From CBFGWV01 sp965652545 (GTDB lineage Bacteria; Pseudomonadota; Gammaproteobacteria; Competibacterales; Competibacteraceae): 43,281 nucleotides of DNA. The translations under genes and the position numbers were made by a program. This document shows, in pieces, positions 25,842 to 34,141 of this stretch. Below the pieces are notes generated by a model, which was given only the letters and a program-made list of their open reading frames with translations, was not told where the DNA came from and did not search any database. The first letter of the stretch is position 1. Every line of letters begins with the position of its first letter. The stretch lies in NCBI GenBank assembly GCA_965652545.1, contig CBFGWV010000015.1, forward strand, positions 1 to 43,281, written 5' to 3'.

Positions 25842-26546
25842 TCAGGGCGTGAGGCTGGTCTCGATCAGCGCATCATTGCGTGCGGCCAGCTCCACGCCTT
25901 TGCGCACATGCTCGGCCAGGACCCGCGCGGCGCCATCGGCGTCGCGGCCGATGACGCGCTCAAGTAGTTCATGGTGCTCGTCTGCTGCGTCCTGTCCGCG
26001 AAACTCCAGGGCCTGGACCTGGTAGCGCAGAAAGTGGTCGTACACCGCGGCATGGACGCGCATCAGTGAGGCCGAGCCGCAGGCGGAGATCATCGCGGCA
26101 TGAAACTCGCGGTCGTAGCGCTTCCACAGGCGTCGGTCCACGGCTTCGCCTCGGACCATTTTCCCCTCCAGCGAGGCCAGCTTGTGATGGGCGGCGACCA
26201 CCCGACCCTCCCAGTCGATGTCGCCGTTGGCGACCGACTGGCGCAGGCCGTGGCATTCCAGCAGCTCGCGCAGCTCGGCCACCTCGAACAGGCCGCGCAT
26301 GGACACCGGCGAGACGCGGAAGCCTTTCTGGTCCTCGGTGGCCGCGAAGCCGTCCGCGGCCAGGCGATTGAGCACCTCGCGCAAGGTGCTGATGCTCACA
26401 CCGTAGGTCGTCTTCAAGGTGTCGAGCTTGAGCTTCCGACCGGGCTCCAGCGACCCGAAGATGATGTCGTCTCGGATGCGGCCATAGACCGAGCCGGCAA
26501 CGGTGGCGCCGGGGCTGTCGATACGCGGGTCGGTAGTCGTCGGCAC
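25842..26546 (-). CDS. GntR-family transcriptional regulator with FCD domain (FadR/VanR type)
   Basis: A 234-residue regulator. An N-terminal winged helix-turn-helix spans about 20-75 (IRDDIIFGSLEPGRKL, then VSISTLREVLNRLAADGF), followed by an FCD ligand domain with ECHGLRQSV, the metal-ligand candidate YDREFHAAM and a C-terminal three-helix pattern. FCD regulators usually repress until a carboxylate binds. Translation starts at GTG 26546 with AGGA 8 nt upstream. Sitting between the dehydroshikimate dehydratase and AEC genes, it probably controls this catabolic block in response to a pathway acid. Confidence 0.88.
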   Translation of the reverse strand: MPTTTDPRIDSPGATVAGSVYGRIRDDIIFGSLEPGRKLKLDTLKTTYGVSISTLREVLNRLAADGFAATEDQKGFRVSPVSMRGLFEVAELRELLECHGLRQSVANGDIDWEGRVVAAHHKLASLEGKMVRGEAVDRRLWKRYDREFHAAMISACGSASLMRVHAAVYDHFLRYQVQALEFRGQDAADEHHELLERVIGRDADGAARVLAEHVRKGVELAARNDALIETSLTP

Positions 26547-26686
26547 GGCGCGGGTCCTGTTTGCTGGGCTTCTGACAAGCTAATGGGGGCAAGGAGAATA
26601 TGCAATTTTCTGCTTTGTCCTATGTTTTATGCCTCTGTCGATGCCGGGAATTGACCCTGTGATGATGATGCGGCGCATGCAGGCGC

Positions 26687-28543
26687 TCACCGGTGTTGCG
26701 CCGCCAGACGGATCGGGGCGTTGGCGGCGCCGAACTGCTGATAACCCTTGCGCTGGAGGATTTCGAAGAAGAACCGGCCGGCGAAGGTTTCAGTGTAGAC
26801 GTGGAAGAATTCGCCGTCGGCGTCGCGGTCGTACAGCACGTCGTTTTGCCGCAACTGCGCCAGCAACGCGGCGTCCAGCCCGAAGCGGGCGTCGAGGTCG
26901 TCGTAGTAGTTGCCGGGAATGTGCAGCAGCCTCACCCCCGCGCGGCGCAGACGCGCTACGGTCGCGAACAGGTCGGGCGATGAGAAGGCCACCTGCTGGA
27001 CACCCCCGCCACGATAGGTGGTGAGGAAGTCCGCCGCCAGCGTGCCCTGCGCCTGCGAGGCATTCAAGGCGATGCGGATGCTCTTGTCGCTGGATTGGAC
27101 GACATGGCTTTGAATCAACCCGCTGGGGTCGGGGATGTCCAACTCGCCGGTGGCGTCCAGGTCGAAGACCGAGCGGTAGAACAGCAACCACGTCAACAAG
27201 GCGCCGTGAGGGATGACCTGCGAGAGGTGGTCGATGTGCTCCAGCGGCCCGTCGGACTGCGGCGGCGGGTCGAGCAACTCGAAGTCCACCTCCCAGATCG
27301 ACCCTTGGTCGCCATAGCGCTCGACCAGATAGATCAGGCTGCCTTCGAGGCCGAGAATCGCGGGGATTTCCAGCTCGCCGGGGCCGACCGACTGGCGGTA
27401 CGGGCGGCACAGATACGCTTCGGCCCGTTCGATGGCTGTGCGCGCATCCGCTACCCGCAAACCCAGGGCGCAGACCGAGGGGCCGTGTAGCAGATTGAAC
27501 GCGTGGGCAAAGCCTTCGCTTTCGGCGTTGACGACGAGGTTGATACCGCCCTGGCGCCACAAGGTCACGGCTTTGGAACGGTGCTGCCCGGCGAGGTGAA
27601 AGCCCAAGTGCCCCAACAGGGTTCGGAGCTGGGCCGCGACCTCGCCATCCACGGCAAACTCGATGAACTCCAGTCCGTCATAGTGCAGCGATGGGGGTAG
27701 CGTCCAGCCCGGCGGTGGCGGCTCATCGCCGAGGCGGGCCAGTTGCTCGCGCAGGTAGACCAGCGAGCGACGGCCGTCGATGGCGATCTGTCGTGCGGGT
27801 GCTGCGCGGAACTGATCGTTGAAGACCTCCAGCGACAGCGGGCCGTCATAGCCGGTGTTGAGCAAAGCCTTCATGAAGTCCAGCAGGGGCAGCCGCCCCT
27901 GCCCGGGAAAACAGCGGAAGTGCCGACTCAAGGGCAGCACGCCCATGTCCATGTCGGGGGCGTCGGCCACCTGGACCAGGGCGATGCGGTCGGCCGGGAT
28001 GGCGCCGATCGCCGCCAGGTCGAGCCCGCGCGCGAGGATGTGATAGGTGTCCAGGATAGTGCCGACTGCTGGGTGATCGGCACGGCGAACGGCCTCCCAG
28101 GCGTCGCGGTAGTCGTTGATGTGCCGTCCCCAGGCCAGCGCCTCGAAACCGATCCGCATCCCGCGGGCTGCGGCGCGCTCGCCCAACTCGTGCAGATCGG
28201 CTGCCGCCCTGTCGATACCGCCGCGGCTGTCGGGGGCGACGGAGCTGCACACCAGCAACAGGTCAGTGCCCAACGCCTGCATGAGGTCGAATTTGCGCTC
28301 GGCGCGATCGAACGCCCTCGTGCGCTGGGGTTCGGGCAGGCCTTCGAAGTCGCGAAAGGGCTGAAAGGCGACCAGTACGAGGCCGAGGTCGTTGATCAGC
28401 TGCCCGGCGTCGGATGGGCTGCCGTCATAGGTGAGCAGGTCGTTTTCAAAGATCTCCACGCCCTGGAAACCGGCGGCGGCTATGGCCTCGAGCTTCTCGG
28501 CCAGCCCACCACTGAGTGAAACCGTTGCTATTGAGTCGATCAT
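26687..28543 (-). CDS. quiC: 3-Dehydroshikimate dehydratase, QuiC1-type fusion with an HPPD-like domain
   Basis: A 618-residue two-domain protein. The N-terminal half (about 1-270) is a TIM-barrel sugar-phosphate-isomerase-like domain with metal ligands E134, D165, Q191 and E239, the same residues and numbers I recall for Pseudomonas QuiC1; it converts 3-dehydroshikimate to protocatechuate. The C-terminal half (about 290-618) is a vicinal-oxygen-chelate domain like 4-hydroxyphenylpyruvate dioxygenase. In that half, H439 and E594 occupy two of the three iron sites, but the second histidine (GVQHVAF in HPPD) is Gln (Q517 in GVQQVAF), so dioxygenase activity is unlikely. Start ATG 28543; nine more upstream codons lack similarity. 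Confidence 0.92.
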   Translation of the reverse strand: MIDSIATVSLSGGLAEKLEAIAAAGFQGVEIFENDLLTYDGSPSDAGQLINDLGLVLVAFQPFRDFEGLPEPQRTRAFDRAERKFDLMQALGTDLLLVCSSVAPDSRGGIDRAAADLHELGERAAARGMRIGFEALAWGRHINDYRDAWEAVRRADHPAVGTILDTYHILARGLDLAAIGAIPADRIALVQVADAPDMDMGVLPLSRHFRCFPGQGRLPLLDFMKALLNTGYDGPLSLEVFNDQFRAAPARQIAIDGRRSLVYLREQLARLGDEPPPPGWTLPPSLHYDGLEFIEFAVDGEVAAQLRTLLGHLGFHLAGQHRSKAVTLWRQGGINLVVNAESEGFAHAFNLLHGPSVCALGLRVADARTAIERAEAYLCRPYRQSVGPGELEIPAILGLEGSLIYLVERYGDQGSIWEVDFELLDPPPQSDGPLEHIDHLSQVIPHGALLTWLLFYRSVFDLDATGELDIPDPSGLIQSHVVQSSDKSIRIALNASQAQGTLAADFLTTYRGGGVQQVAFSSPDLFATVARLRRAGVRLLHIPGNYYDDLDARFGLDAALLAQLRQNDVLYDRDADGEFFHVYTETFAGRFFFEILQRKGYQQFGAANAPIRLAAQHR

Positions 28544-28720
28544 TCGGAAACTGCCGCGACAATGGTCCACACTGGGACATTACTTGTGCCGCTGTGTTAT
28601 GGAAAATGAGCATTTTCCGCTATGAATTAACCACCCGGTTATGTCTCAGGGGTGCAGTCAAGACGCCGATCGTGTGGTCACAGCACTGACCACGTTAGGC
28701 AATCACAAGGAGCCTGTCCT

Positions 28721-29059
28721 ATGTCCCTGGCTGAAATGAACTGCGAAGCCTGCCGCGCCGACGCCCCGCGCGTCAGTGACGAAGAGTTGCGCGAACTGAT
28801 GCGCGATATCCCCGATTGGACGGTGGAGGTGCGCGATGGCGTGATGCAACTGGAGCGGGTGTTCCGCTTCAAGAATTTCAAGACCGCACTGGCGTTTACC
28901 AACCGGGTCGGCGAGATTGCCGAGGCCGAGAGCCATCATCCGGCCCTGCTCACCGAATGGGGTCGTGTGACGGTCACCTGGTGGTCGCACAAGATCCGTG
29001 GCCTGCACCGCAACGATTTCATCATGGCCGCCCGTACCGATCGCTTGGAACGGGACTGA
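28721..29059 (+). CDS. phhB: Pterin-4a-carbinolamine dehydratase
   Basis: A 112-residue protein with the family's active-site region AEAESHHPALLTEWGRVTVTWWSHKIRGLHRND. It dehydrates the 4a-carbinolamine made by aromatic amino acid hydroxylases and so regenerates the pterin cofactor; family members can also bind transcription factors. The ATG at 28721 has AAGGAG 8 nt upstream, and the longer open frame is not homologous. No phenylalanine hydroxylase gene lies within the window, so the gene stands alone, divergent from quiC across 177 nt. Confidence 0.93.
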   Translation: MSLAEMNCEACRADAPRVSDEELRELMRDIPDWTVEVRDGVMQLERVFRFKNFKTALAFTNRVGEIAEAESHHPALLTEWGRVTVTWWSHKIRGLHRNDFIMAARTDRLERD

Positions 29060-29060
29060 G

Positions 29061-29078
29061 CCCGGCGCAGCCGCCGGG
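29061..29078. other. Small GC stem-loop between convergent phhB and LysR gene
   Basis: CCCGGC (29061-29066) pairs with GCCGGG (29073-29078) around a 6-nt loop, immediately after the phhB stop. No T run follows, so it may be only a weak two-way end signal. Confidence 0.35.
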
Positions 29079-29091
29079 GCGTCGTCCCCAC

Positions 29092-29991
29092 TCAGGAGTC
29101 GTCGACCAGGCTCTCGATGGCCGTGAGAAACGCCGTGGCGGCCGGCGATGGCCTGACACTCGAGAGAACCGCGTAGTACCAACGCGACGACTGCACCGGC
29201 GCCTGAACGGGCACGACGAGTTGGCCGCTCTTGAGCAGGTCATCGATCAGCCCCTGCCAGCCGAGCGCAAGGCCCCGGCCGGCCATCGTCGCCTGAAGCA
29301 CGAGCTGATATGTCGAGAAGGTCGCCTGCGGTCCTGTGGGTACCCAGTCCAGGCCGTTGGCCAACCCCCAGTCGCGCCAGGTGATCCATGCTCCGGACTT
29401 GGGTTGCTCATTGTGGTTGAGCGGCAGGTCACGCAATCGGGTGATGTCGGCCGCTTCGGGATGTTCGGCCAGGAAAGCGGGCGAACACACCGGCACCACC
29501 GCCTCGGGAAACAGGCGTACCGCGTGGGACGGGACGTCGGCCGGATCGGCGAGCACAAAGGCGACATCACTCTCACGCATATGGCGGGCCGGCGACAGAT
29601 GTGCGGAATTGATCTGCAAATCGATCGTCTCCAACGCCAATTCGTTCATCGTCAGTCTGGGCATCAACCACAGCGTCCCGAATGCGAAATCCAACGAAAT
29701 ACGCAAGCGCTGCTTGGCGTTCTCCTGTCGGAATCGATCGACCACGTAGCGGATCCGGGTCAGTGAGGCGCTGACCGCCTCGTACAAGGCCTCACCGTCG
29801 TCGGTCAGCGTCACACCTTTGTGCCGGCGCACGAACAGGCGTCGCCCCAGCATATCCTCCAATAAACGAATTCGATGACTGAGCGCAGGCTGAGACAGGC
29901 CGAGTTCCTCCGCCGCCCTGGTAAAGTTGCCGGCCTGAGCGGCTTTCTCGAACGCGACGAAGTGTGTGAAGTCGAGCAAGTCATTCGTCAC
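29092..29991 (-). CDS. LysR-family transcriptional regulator
   Basis: A 299-residue LysR protein. The N-terminal helix-turn-helix is FTRAAEELGLSQPALSHRIRLLE (about 24-46) followed by the linker helix, and the ligand domain begins near residue 92 (KQRLRISLDFAFGTLWLMPRL), resembling GcvA-like members. It is divergent from the BCCT transporter gene 154 nt away, the classic layout for a LysR protein controlling its neighbour. Its effector could be the betaine or choline-like substrate of that transporter. Confidence 0.92.
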   Translation of the reverse strand: MTNDLLDFTHFVAFEKAAQAGNFTRAAEELGLSQPALSHRIRLLEDMLGRRLFVRRHKGVTLTDDGEALYEAVSASLTRIRYVVDRFRQENAKQRLRISLDFAFGTLWLMPRLTMNELALETIDLQINSAHLSPARHMRESDVAFVLADPADVPSHAVRLFPEAVVPVCSPAFLAEHPEAADITRLRDLPLNHNEQPKSGAWITWRDWGLANGLDWVPTGPQATFSTYQLVLQATMAGRGLALGWQGLIDDLLKSGQLVVPVQAPVQSSRWYYAVLSSVRPSPAATAFLTAIESLVDDS

Positions 29992-30026
29992 GGTTATGGC
30001 CCCGATTCATTTCAGCCGTCTTCACA

Positions 30027-30056
30027 GGCCAGATTACGCGATGGTAGCGTCTGGCC
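30027..30056. promoter_or_regulatory. Inverted repeat in the LysR-BCCT divergent promoter region
   Basis: GGCCAGA at 30027-30033 and TCTGGCC at 30050-30056 are perfect 7-bp arms 16 nt apart, centred in the 154-nt gap. A LysR dimer or tetramer could bind here and regulate both directions; this is inferred from position. Confidence 0.5.
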
Positions 30057-30145
30057 GGTAGTACGGCGATTCCTGAAAACAAAAGGCCGCCTCCACCTGC
30101 GGATACGGCGGCAATCGGCAACAACACCAGGAACAGGAGGGATAC

Positions 30146-31726
30146 ATGTCCGATTCTCCTCATTCACATAAATTCGTGACAGGGGCATCCGGGATCTTCC
30201 GCGATGTCAATCCACCCATGGCCACCATGTCGAAGCTCATCATTCTGGGTTTCGTGTTGGCCGGCGCACTGGCGCCCGAGACGGTGGGCAGCGTCTTCGA
30301 TGGGCTTCAGCAGTGGATCCAGGGCACGCTGGGCTGGTACTACATCTTGTCGATGTGCATCTTCATGTTCTTCGTCTTCTGGATGATCGGCTCGAAGTAC
30401 GGCGATATCCGCTTGGGCAAGGACGATGAACGCCCGGAGTTCTCCACGTTCTCGTGGTTTTCCATGCTCTTTGGGGCCGGTATGGGCATCGGGCTGTTGT
30501 TCTGGTCCATCGCCGAGCCGATGTATCACTTCCAGGCGAACCCATTCCTTGCCGAGGGTGAGGCACTCACCATGGCAGGTGCGAACAAAGCCTTGCAGGT
30601 GACGTTCCTGCACTGGGGACTGCACGGCTGGGCCGTATACGTCATCGTCGGTATGGCGCTGGCATACTTCTCCTACCGCAAAGGCCTGCCGCTGACGATC
30701 CGTGCGTCGTTGTACCCCATTCTCGGCGACCGCATTTTCGGGCCCTGGGGGCATGCGGCCGATCTGTTGGCGATCTTCGGAACCGTATTCGGCGTCGCGA
30801 CGACTCTGGGGCTGGGGGCGGGGCAGATCACAGCGGGGCTGAACTACCTCTTCGGCGTACCCGACACCGCCTGGGTCCGTTTTGCGTTGATCATGTCGAT
30901 ATCCGCCATCGCCACGCTCTCGGCTGTCTCCGGAGTCGGTCGGGGTATCAAGATCCTGTCCGAGATGAACATGTGGTTGTCGATCCTGCTGATCACGATC
31001 TTCCTGGCGGTCGGTCCGACCGTATTCGTGCTTGGCTTGTTCGTCACCAATGTGGGCGACTACATGATCAATTTCATCCCCTGGGGTTTTTGGGTCGACC
31101 CCGATCCCGAGCGCCAATGGCAGGGTTGGTGGACGATCTTCTACTGGGGCTGGTGGATCGCATGGGCGCCGTTCGTGGGTATGTTCATCGCCCGCGTCTC
31201 GCGTGGCCGGACGATCCGGGAGTTCTCCATCGGCGTACTGGTCGTCCCGACGGTCATCACCTTGTTCTGGATGACAGTGTTCGGCGGCACCGCCTTGCAC
31301 CAGGAGTTGTACGGTACCGGCGGCATCATCGAGGCGGTCAACCAGGACATTGCCAAGCCCCTGTTCACCACGATCGAAAATCTCGGCGTGGGCTTCTTCG
31401 GCAACGTCATCAGTTTCATCTGCCTGATTCTCATCATTACCTACTTTGTGACCTCGTCCGACTCTGGAACACTGGTGGTCACCACGCTGATATCGATGGG
31501 CAAGGAAAATCCTCCGACCAGCTACCGGATCTTCTGGGGCATGGGTGAGGGCGCGGTGGCTGCGGTCCTGCTCTACTCGGGCGGGCTCAAAGCCTTGCAG
31601 ACGGCCTCGCTGGCAGCCGGTTTTCCGTTCTCGATCATCATGTTCATCATGATGTGGGGGCTCGTGCGGGCGCTGGGCAATGAGCCGTCCGTTCTAGCGG
31701 CCAAGCCGGCCGTCGTCACCGGATAG
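30146..31726 (+). CDS. BCCT-family betaine/carnitine/choline transporter
   Basis: A 526-residue membrane protein of about twelve segments. BCCT features: FGAGMGIGLLFWSIAEP in segment 3, the aromatic-box stretch WWIAWAPFVGMFIARVSRGRT in segment 8, and TSSDSG near segment 10. The third position of the glycine motif is Gly (MGIG), as in sodium-coupled BetP, not Asp (MGID) as in proton-coupled BetT, which favours Na+-driven uptake. The C-terminus is short, without the long osmosensing extension of BetP, so uptake may serve catabolism more than osmoregulation. The ATG has a strong AGGAGG site. Confidence 0.93.
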   Translation: MSDSPHSHKFVTGASGIFRDVNPPMATMSKLIILGFVLAGALAPETVGSVFDGLQQWIQGTLGWYYILSMCIFMFFVFWMIGSKYGDIRLGKDDERPEFSTFSWFSMLFGAGMGIGLLFWSIAEPMYHFQANPFLAEGEALTMAGANKALQVTFLHWGLHGWAVYVIVGMALAYFSYRKGLPLTIRASLYPILGDRIFGPWGHAADLLAIFGTVFGVATTLGLGAGQITAGLNYLFGVPDTAWVRFALIMSISAIATLSAVSGVGRGIKILSEMNMWLSILLITIFLAVGPTVFVLGLFVTNVGDYMINFIPWGFWVDPDPERQWQGWWTIFYWGWWIAWAPFVGMFIARVSRGRTIREFSIGVLVVPTVITLFWMTVFGGTALHQELYGTGGIIEAVNQDIAKPLFTTIENLGVGFFGNVISFICLILIITYFVTSSDSGTLVVTTLISMGKENPPTSYRIFWGMGEGAVAAVLLYSGGLKALQTASLAAGFPFSIIMFIMMWGLVRALGNEPSVLAAKPAVVTG

Positions 31727-31760
31727 GACCACAGCGGCTTAAGCGCAGGAGAATACAACC

Positions 31761-32156
31761 ATGTACAAAAGCATCATTGTCCCTGTGAATCTCGGGCATA
31801 CCGGCGCCTCCGACAAGGCATTCGAGACCGCCTGCCTGATCGCCCGTTCGTCAGGCGCGAAGGTTCGTGTGCTCACCATCGTGCCTCACATCGACGACAA
31901 CCTGACGCGCCGGCCGGAAGACTCGCTGCCCGAGTTGGAGGCTTATGTCGCATCCAAGGCCGACGCCGGTGTGGATATGGAGCCGGTATTACGTACTGGC
32001 GCGCCACACCGGGCCATTCCGCGGGCTGCCAAGGAGTTCAACGCCGATCTCATCGTGATGAACTCCCATAACCCACGGATTGCCGACTACCTCATCGGGT
32101 CGACGGCCGGCCATGTGGTCATGCACAGCGAGTGCTCGGTGTTCATCGTTCGCTAA
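31761..32156 (+). CDS. Universal stress protein, UspF/G-like
   Basis: A 131-residue UspA-fold protein beginning YKSIIVPVNLG. Its C-terminal part SHNPRIADYLIGSTAGHVVM with CSVFIVR at the end matches the UspF/UspG subtype (SHRPxIxxYLLGS), which lacks the full GxxGx9G(S/T) loop of some ATP-binding Usps but keeps GST. It begins 34 nt after the BCCT gene and is probably co-transcribed. A Usp downstream of a compatible-solute transporter recalls TeaD with the TeaABC ectoine TRAP system, where the Usp tunes transport. Confidence 0.9.
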   Translation: MYKSIIVPVNLGHTGASDKAFETACLIARSSGAKVRVLTIVPHIDDNLTRRPEDSLPELEAYVASKADAGVDMEPVLRTGAPHRAIPRAAKEFNADLIVMNSHNPRIADYLIGSTAGHVVMHSECSVFIVR

Positions 32157-32174
32157 CGGGGTGCAGGGAAATCC

Positions 32175-32288
32175 GCCTGCTGACTGCCGGGGGGTTCACG
32201 CCGACGCGCTGTGAACACATCCGTGTGCGCTCGACGGCAGCATCCATGCTGCCGACGGTCGGCGTGAACCCCCCGGCAGTCAGCAGGC
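32175..32288. repeat. 114-nt structured repeat, copy B: 52-nt conserved core inside perfect 31-nt locus-specific inverted arms
   Basis: Left arm 32175-32205 and right arm 32258-32288 are perfect 31-nt reverse complements and mismatch immediately outside. The 52-nt core at 32206-32257 differs from copy A by only three bases, and includes the hairpins ACAC-ATCC-GTGT and the 20-nt CGGCAGC..GCTGCCG palindrome. Its arms share with copy A mainly a GGGTTC block and the terminal GAC. It fills most of the gap between the convergent Usp (stop 32156) and SLC13-type gene (stop 32314). Same core orientation as copy A. Confidence 0.95.
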
Positions 32289-32313
32289 TCGCCGTCGCGA
32301 CGATTTGATCGGC

Positions 32314-34107
32314 CTACGCCGTCAGCGGCATGAACCAGACGATGGCCGCACAGGTGGCGATGCCCACGATGACGTTCATCGGTACGCCGATACGAAGAAA
32401 GTCGCCGAACGTGTAGTTGGCCGCGCCGTACACCAGGGTATTGGTCTGATAGCCGATGGGTGTGGCAAAGCTGGCGCTGGCGGCGAACATCACGGCCACG
32501 ACCAGCGACCGCGGGTCCAGCCCCAGCGAATGGGCCAGGCCGATGGCCAGTGGGGTGACGATGACGGCCACCGCGTTGTTGGTGACGATCTCAGTAAGCA
32601 ATGATGTCAGGAAATAAATTCCCAGCAGGCAGACCAGCGGTGATGCGCTGGCCAGCCACGGAGTGACGTTGTCGACGATCAGCGCCAGCGCACCGGTGTT
32701 CTCCAACCCCCGCCCTACGGCCAGCATGCCGAAGATCAGCACCAGGACGGTGCCGTCGATGGCGTTGAGGGCTTCTTCCAGGTCGACACAGCGCAGCGCC
32801 ATGATGGTCGCGGCGGCGATGATGGCCAGCCCGGCGATCGGCATGACGTCGATTGCCGCCAAGCCGACGACGGCGACCAGGGCGCCAAGGGCGAGCGGGG
32901 CTTTGGAGCGCCGGTAGGGCCGGCTGCGGGCGCCGGTGACATCGAGAAAATCGCCTTCGCGGGCCATGGCGTCGACGGCCTCGGGGGAGCCTTCCACCAG
33001 GAGGATGTCGGCGGCACGCAAGCGCACGGTGGCGAGGTCGGGGCCGGCCAGATGGCGGTACCGATGGACGGCGAAGGGCACGATGTTGAAGCGGCGGGTG
33101 AGCTCGAGGTCGGCCAACGTCCGGTGTACGCCGCGTTGATCCGGCGCCACCACGGCCTCGAAGACGCGGGTTTTCTCGCCGCTCTTGAGCAACCGTCGGC
33201 CGAGCCCGGAGACCAGGCCGGGAGTGTGGTTGAGCGTCAACACCTCGGCGGTCGGTGCGGTGAGTACGAGACGGTCGCCAGCTTTTACTGTCTGCGCGGC
33301 GAGGTCGTCACGCAGCACGAGTCCATGCCGGATCAGTGCGATGAGGCGGATGCCCGGTCGGGCGAGCGGGGCGGTTTTGGCATAGGTCTGACCGATGAAG
33401 GCCGCATCCTCCTTGATGCGCACCTCGGTCATGAATTCCTTGTCGTCATTGGACTCGCCGAAGTCTTTGACATCGGGGCGGTCGGGTAGCAGCCAGCGGC
33501 CGAGGATCAGAAGTGTCGCACCGCCGGTTGTGGCCACGACGAGACCTACCGGCGTGATCTCGAAAATGCTGAACGGCGCAAGCCCGCCGGCGACCGCCAC
33601 ACCGTCGACGAGCAGGTTGGTGGAGGTGCCGATCAAGGTGCAGGTGCCGCCGAGAATGGCGGCGTAGGACAGCGGGATCATCAGTTTGGACGACGGCATG
33701 CCGATGGCTGCGGCAAGGCGTATGACGATGGGGATAAGCACCAGCACCACTGGCGTGTTGTTCATGAATGCCGAGGCGAGCATCGTGCAGGCCAGGGTTG
33801 CCACGAGAGCAAGACGCGGCCGGTGGGCGGCCCAATCGGTGACGCTCACCGCGACCAGTTCCAGCAGCCCGGTGCGGATGAGCGCGCCGGTGAGGATGAA
33901 CATGGCCGCGATGGTCACCGGCGCACTGCTGGAGAACACCGACAGCACATCGTCGGTGTCGATCAGTCCCAGTACCAGGTAGACCGCCGCGCCGACGGCG
34001 GCAATCACCGCGGGTGGGCGGATCTCCGAGAGAAACGCGACGAACAGCACCCCTAGCAACACCAGGGCCACGATCGCTTCGTGACCGGCCAGCAGCGAGT
34101 CGAACAC
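32314..34107 (-). CDS. SLC13/DASS-family permease with two RCK_C (TrkA-C) domains
   Basis: A 597-residue membrane protein. Two transporter halves (about 1-180 and 400-597) carry SNN-like pore motifs: FMNNTPVVLVLIP and GTSTNLLVDG in the first, EIVTNNAVAVIVTPLA and GYQTNTLVYG in the second. Between them are two cytosolic RCK_C domains (about 205-375). Members carry sulfate, dicarboxylates or other anions with sodium. The start is GTG 34107 with AAGGAG 7 nt upstream; the longer open frame enters the next gene and is not homologous. It follows the AGE-family gene by 34 nt and probably shares its transcript. Confidence 0.9.
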   Translation of the reverse strand: MFDSLLAGHEAIVALVLLGVLFVAFLSEIRPPAVIAAVGAAVYLVLGLIDTDDVLSVFSSSAPVTIAAMFILTGALIRTGLLELVAVSVTDWAAHRPRLALVATLACTMLASAFMNNTPVVLVLIPIVIRLAAAIGMPSSKLMIPLSYAAILGGTCTLIGTSTNLLVDGVAVAGGLAPFSIFEITPVGLVVATTGGATLLILGRWLLPDRPDVKDFGESNDDKEFMTEVRIKEDAAFIGQTYAKTAPLARPGIRLIALIRHGLVLRDDLAAQTVKAGDRLVLTAPTAEVLTLNHTPGLVSGLGRRLLKSGEKTRVFEAVVAPDQRGVHRTLADLELTRRFNIVPFAVHRYRHLAGPDLATVRLRAADILLVEGSPEAVDAMAREGDFLDVTGARSRPYRRSKAPLALGALVAVVGLAAIDVMPIAGLAIIAAATIMALRCVDLEEALNAIDGTVLVLIFGMLAVGRGLENTGALALIVDNVTPWLASASPLVCLLGIYFLTSLLTEIVTNNAVAVIVTPLAIGLAHSLGLDPRSLVVAVMFAASASFATPIGYQTNTLVYGAANYTFGDFLRIGVPMNVIVGIATCAAIVWFMPLTA

Positions 34108-34141
34108 GCCATTACTCCTTTGGGGGGTAAACAGGGAATTT

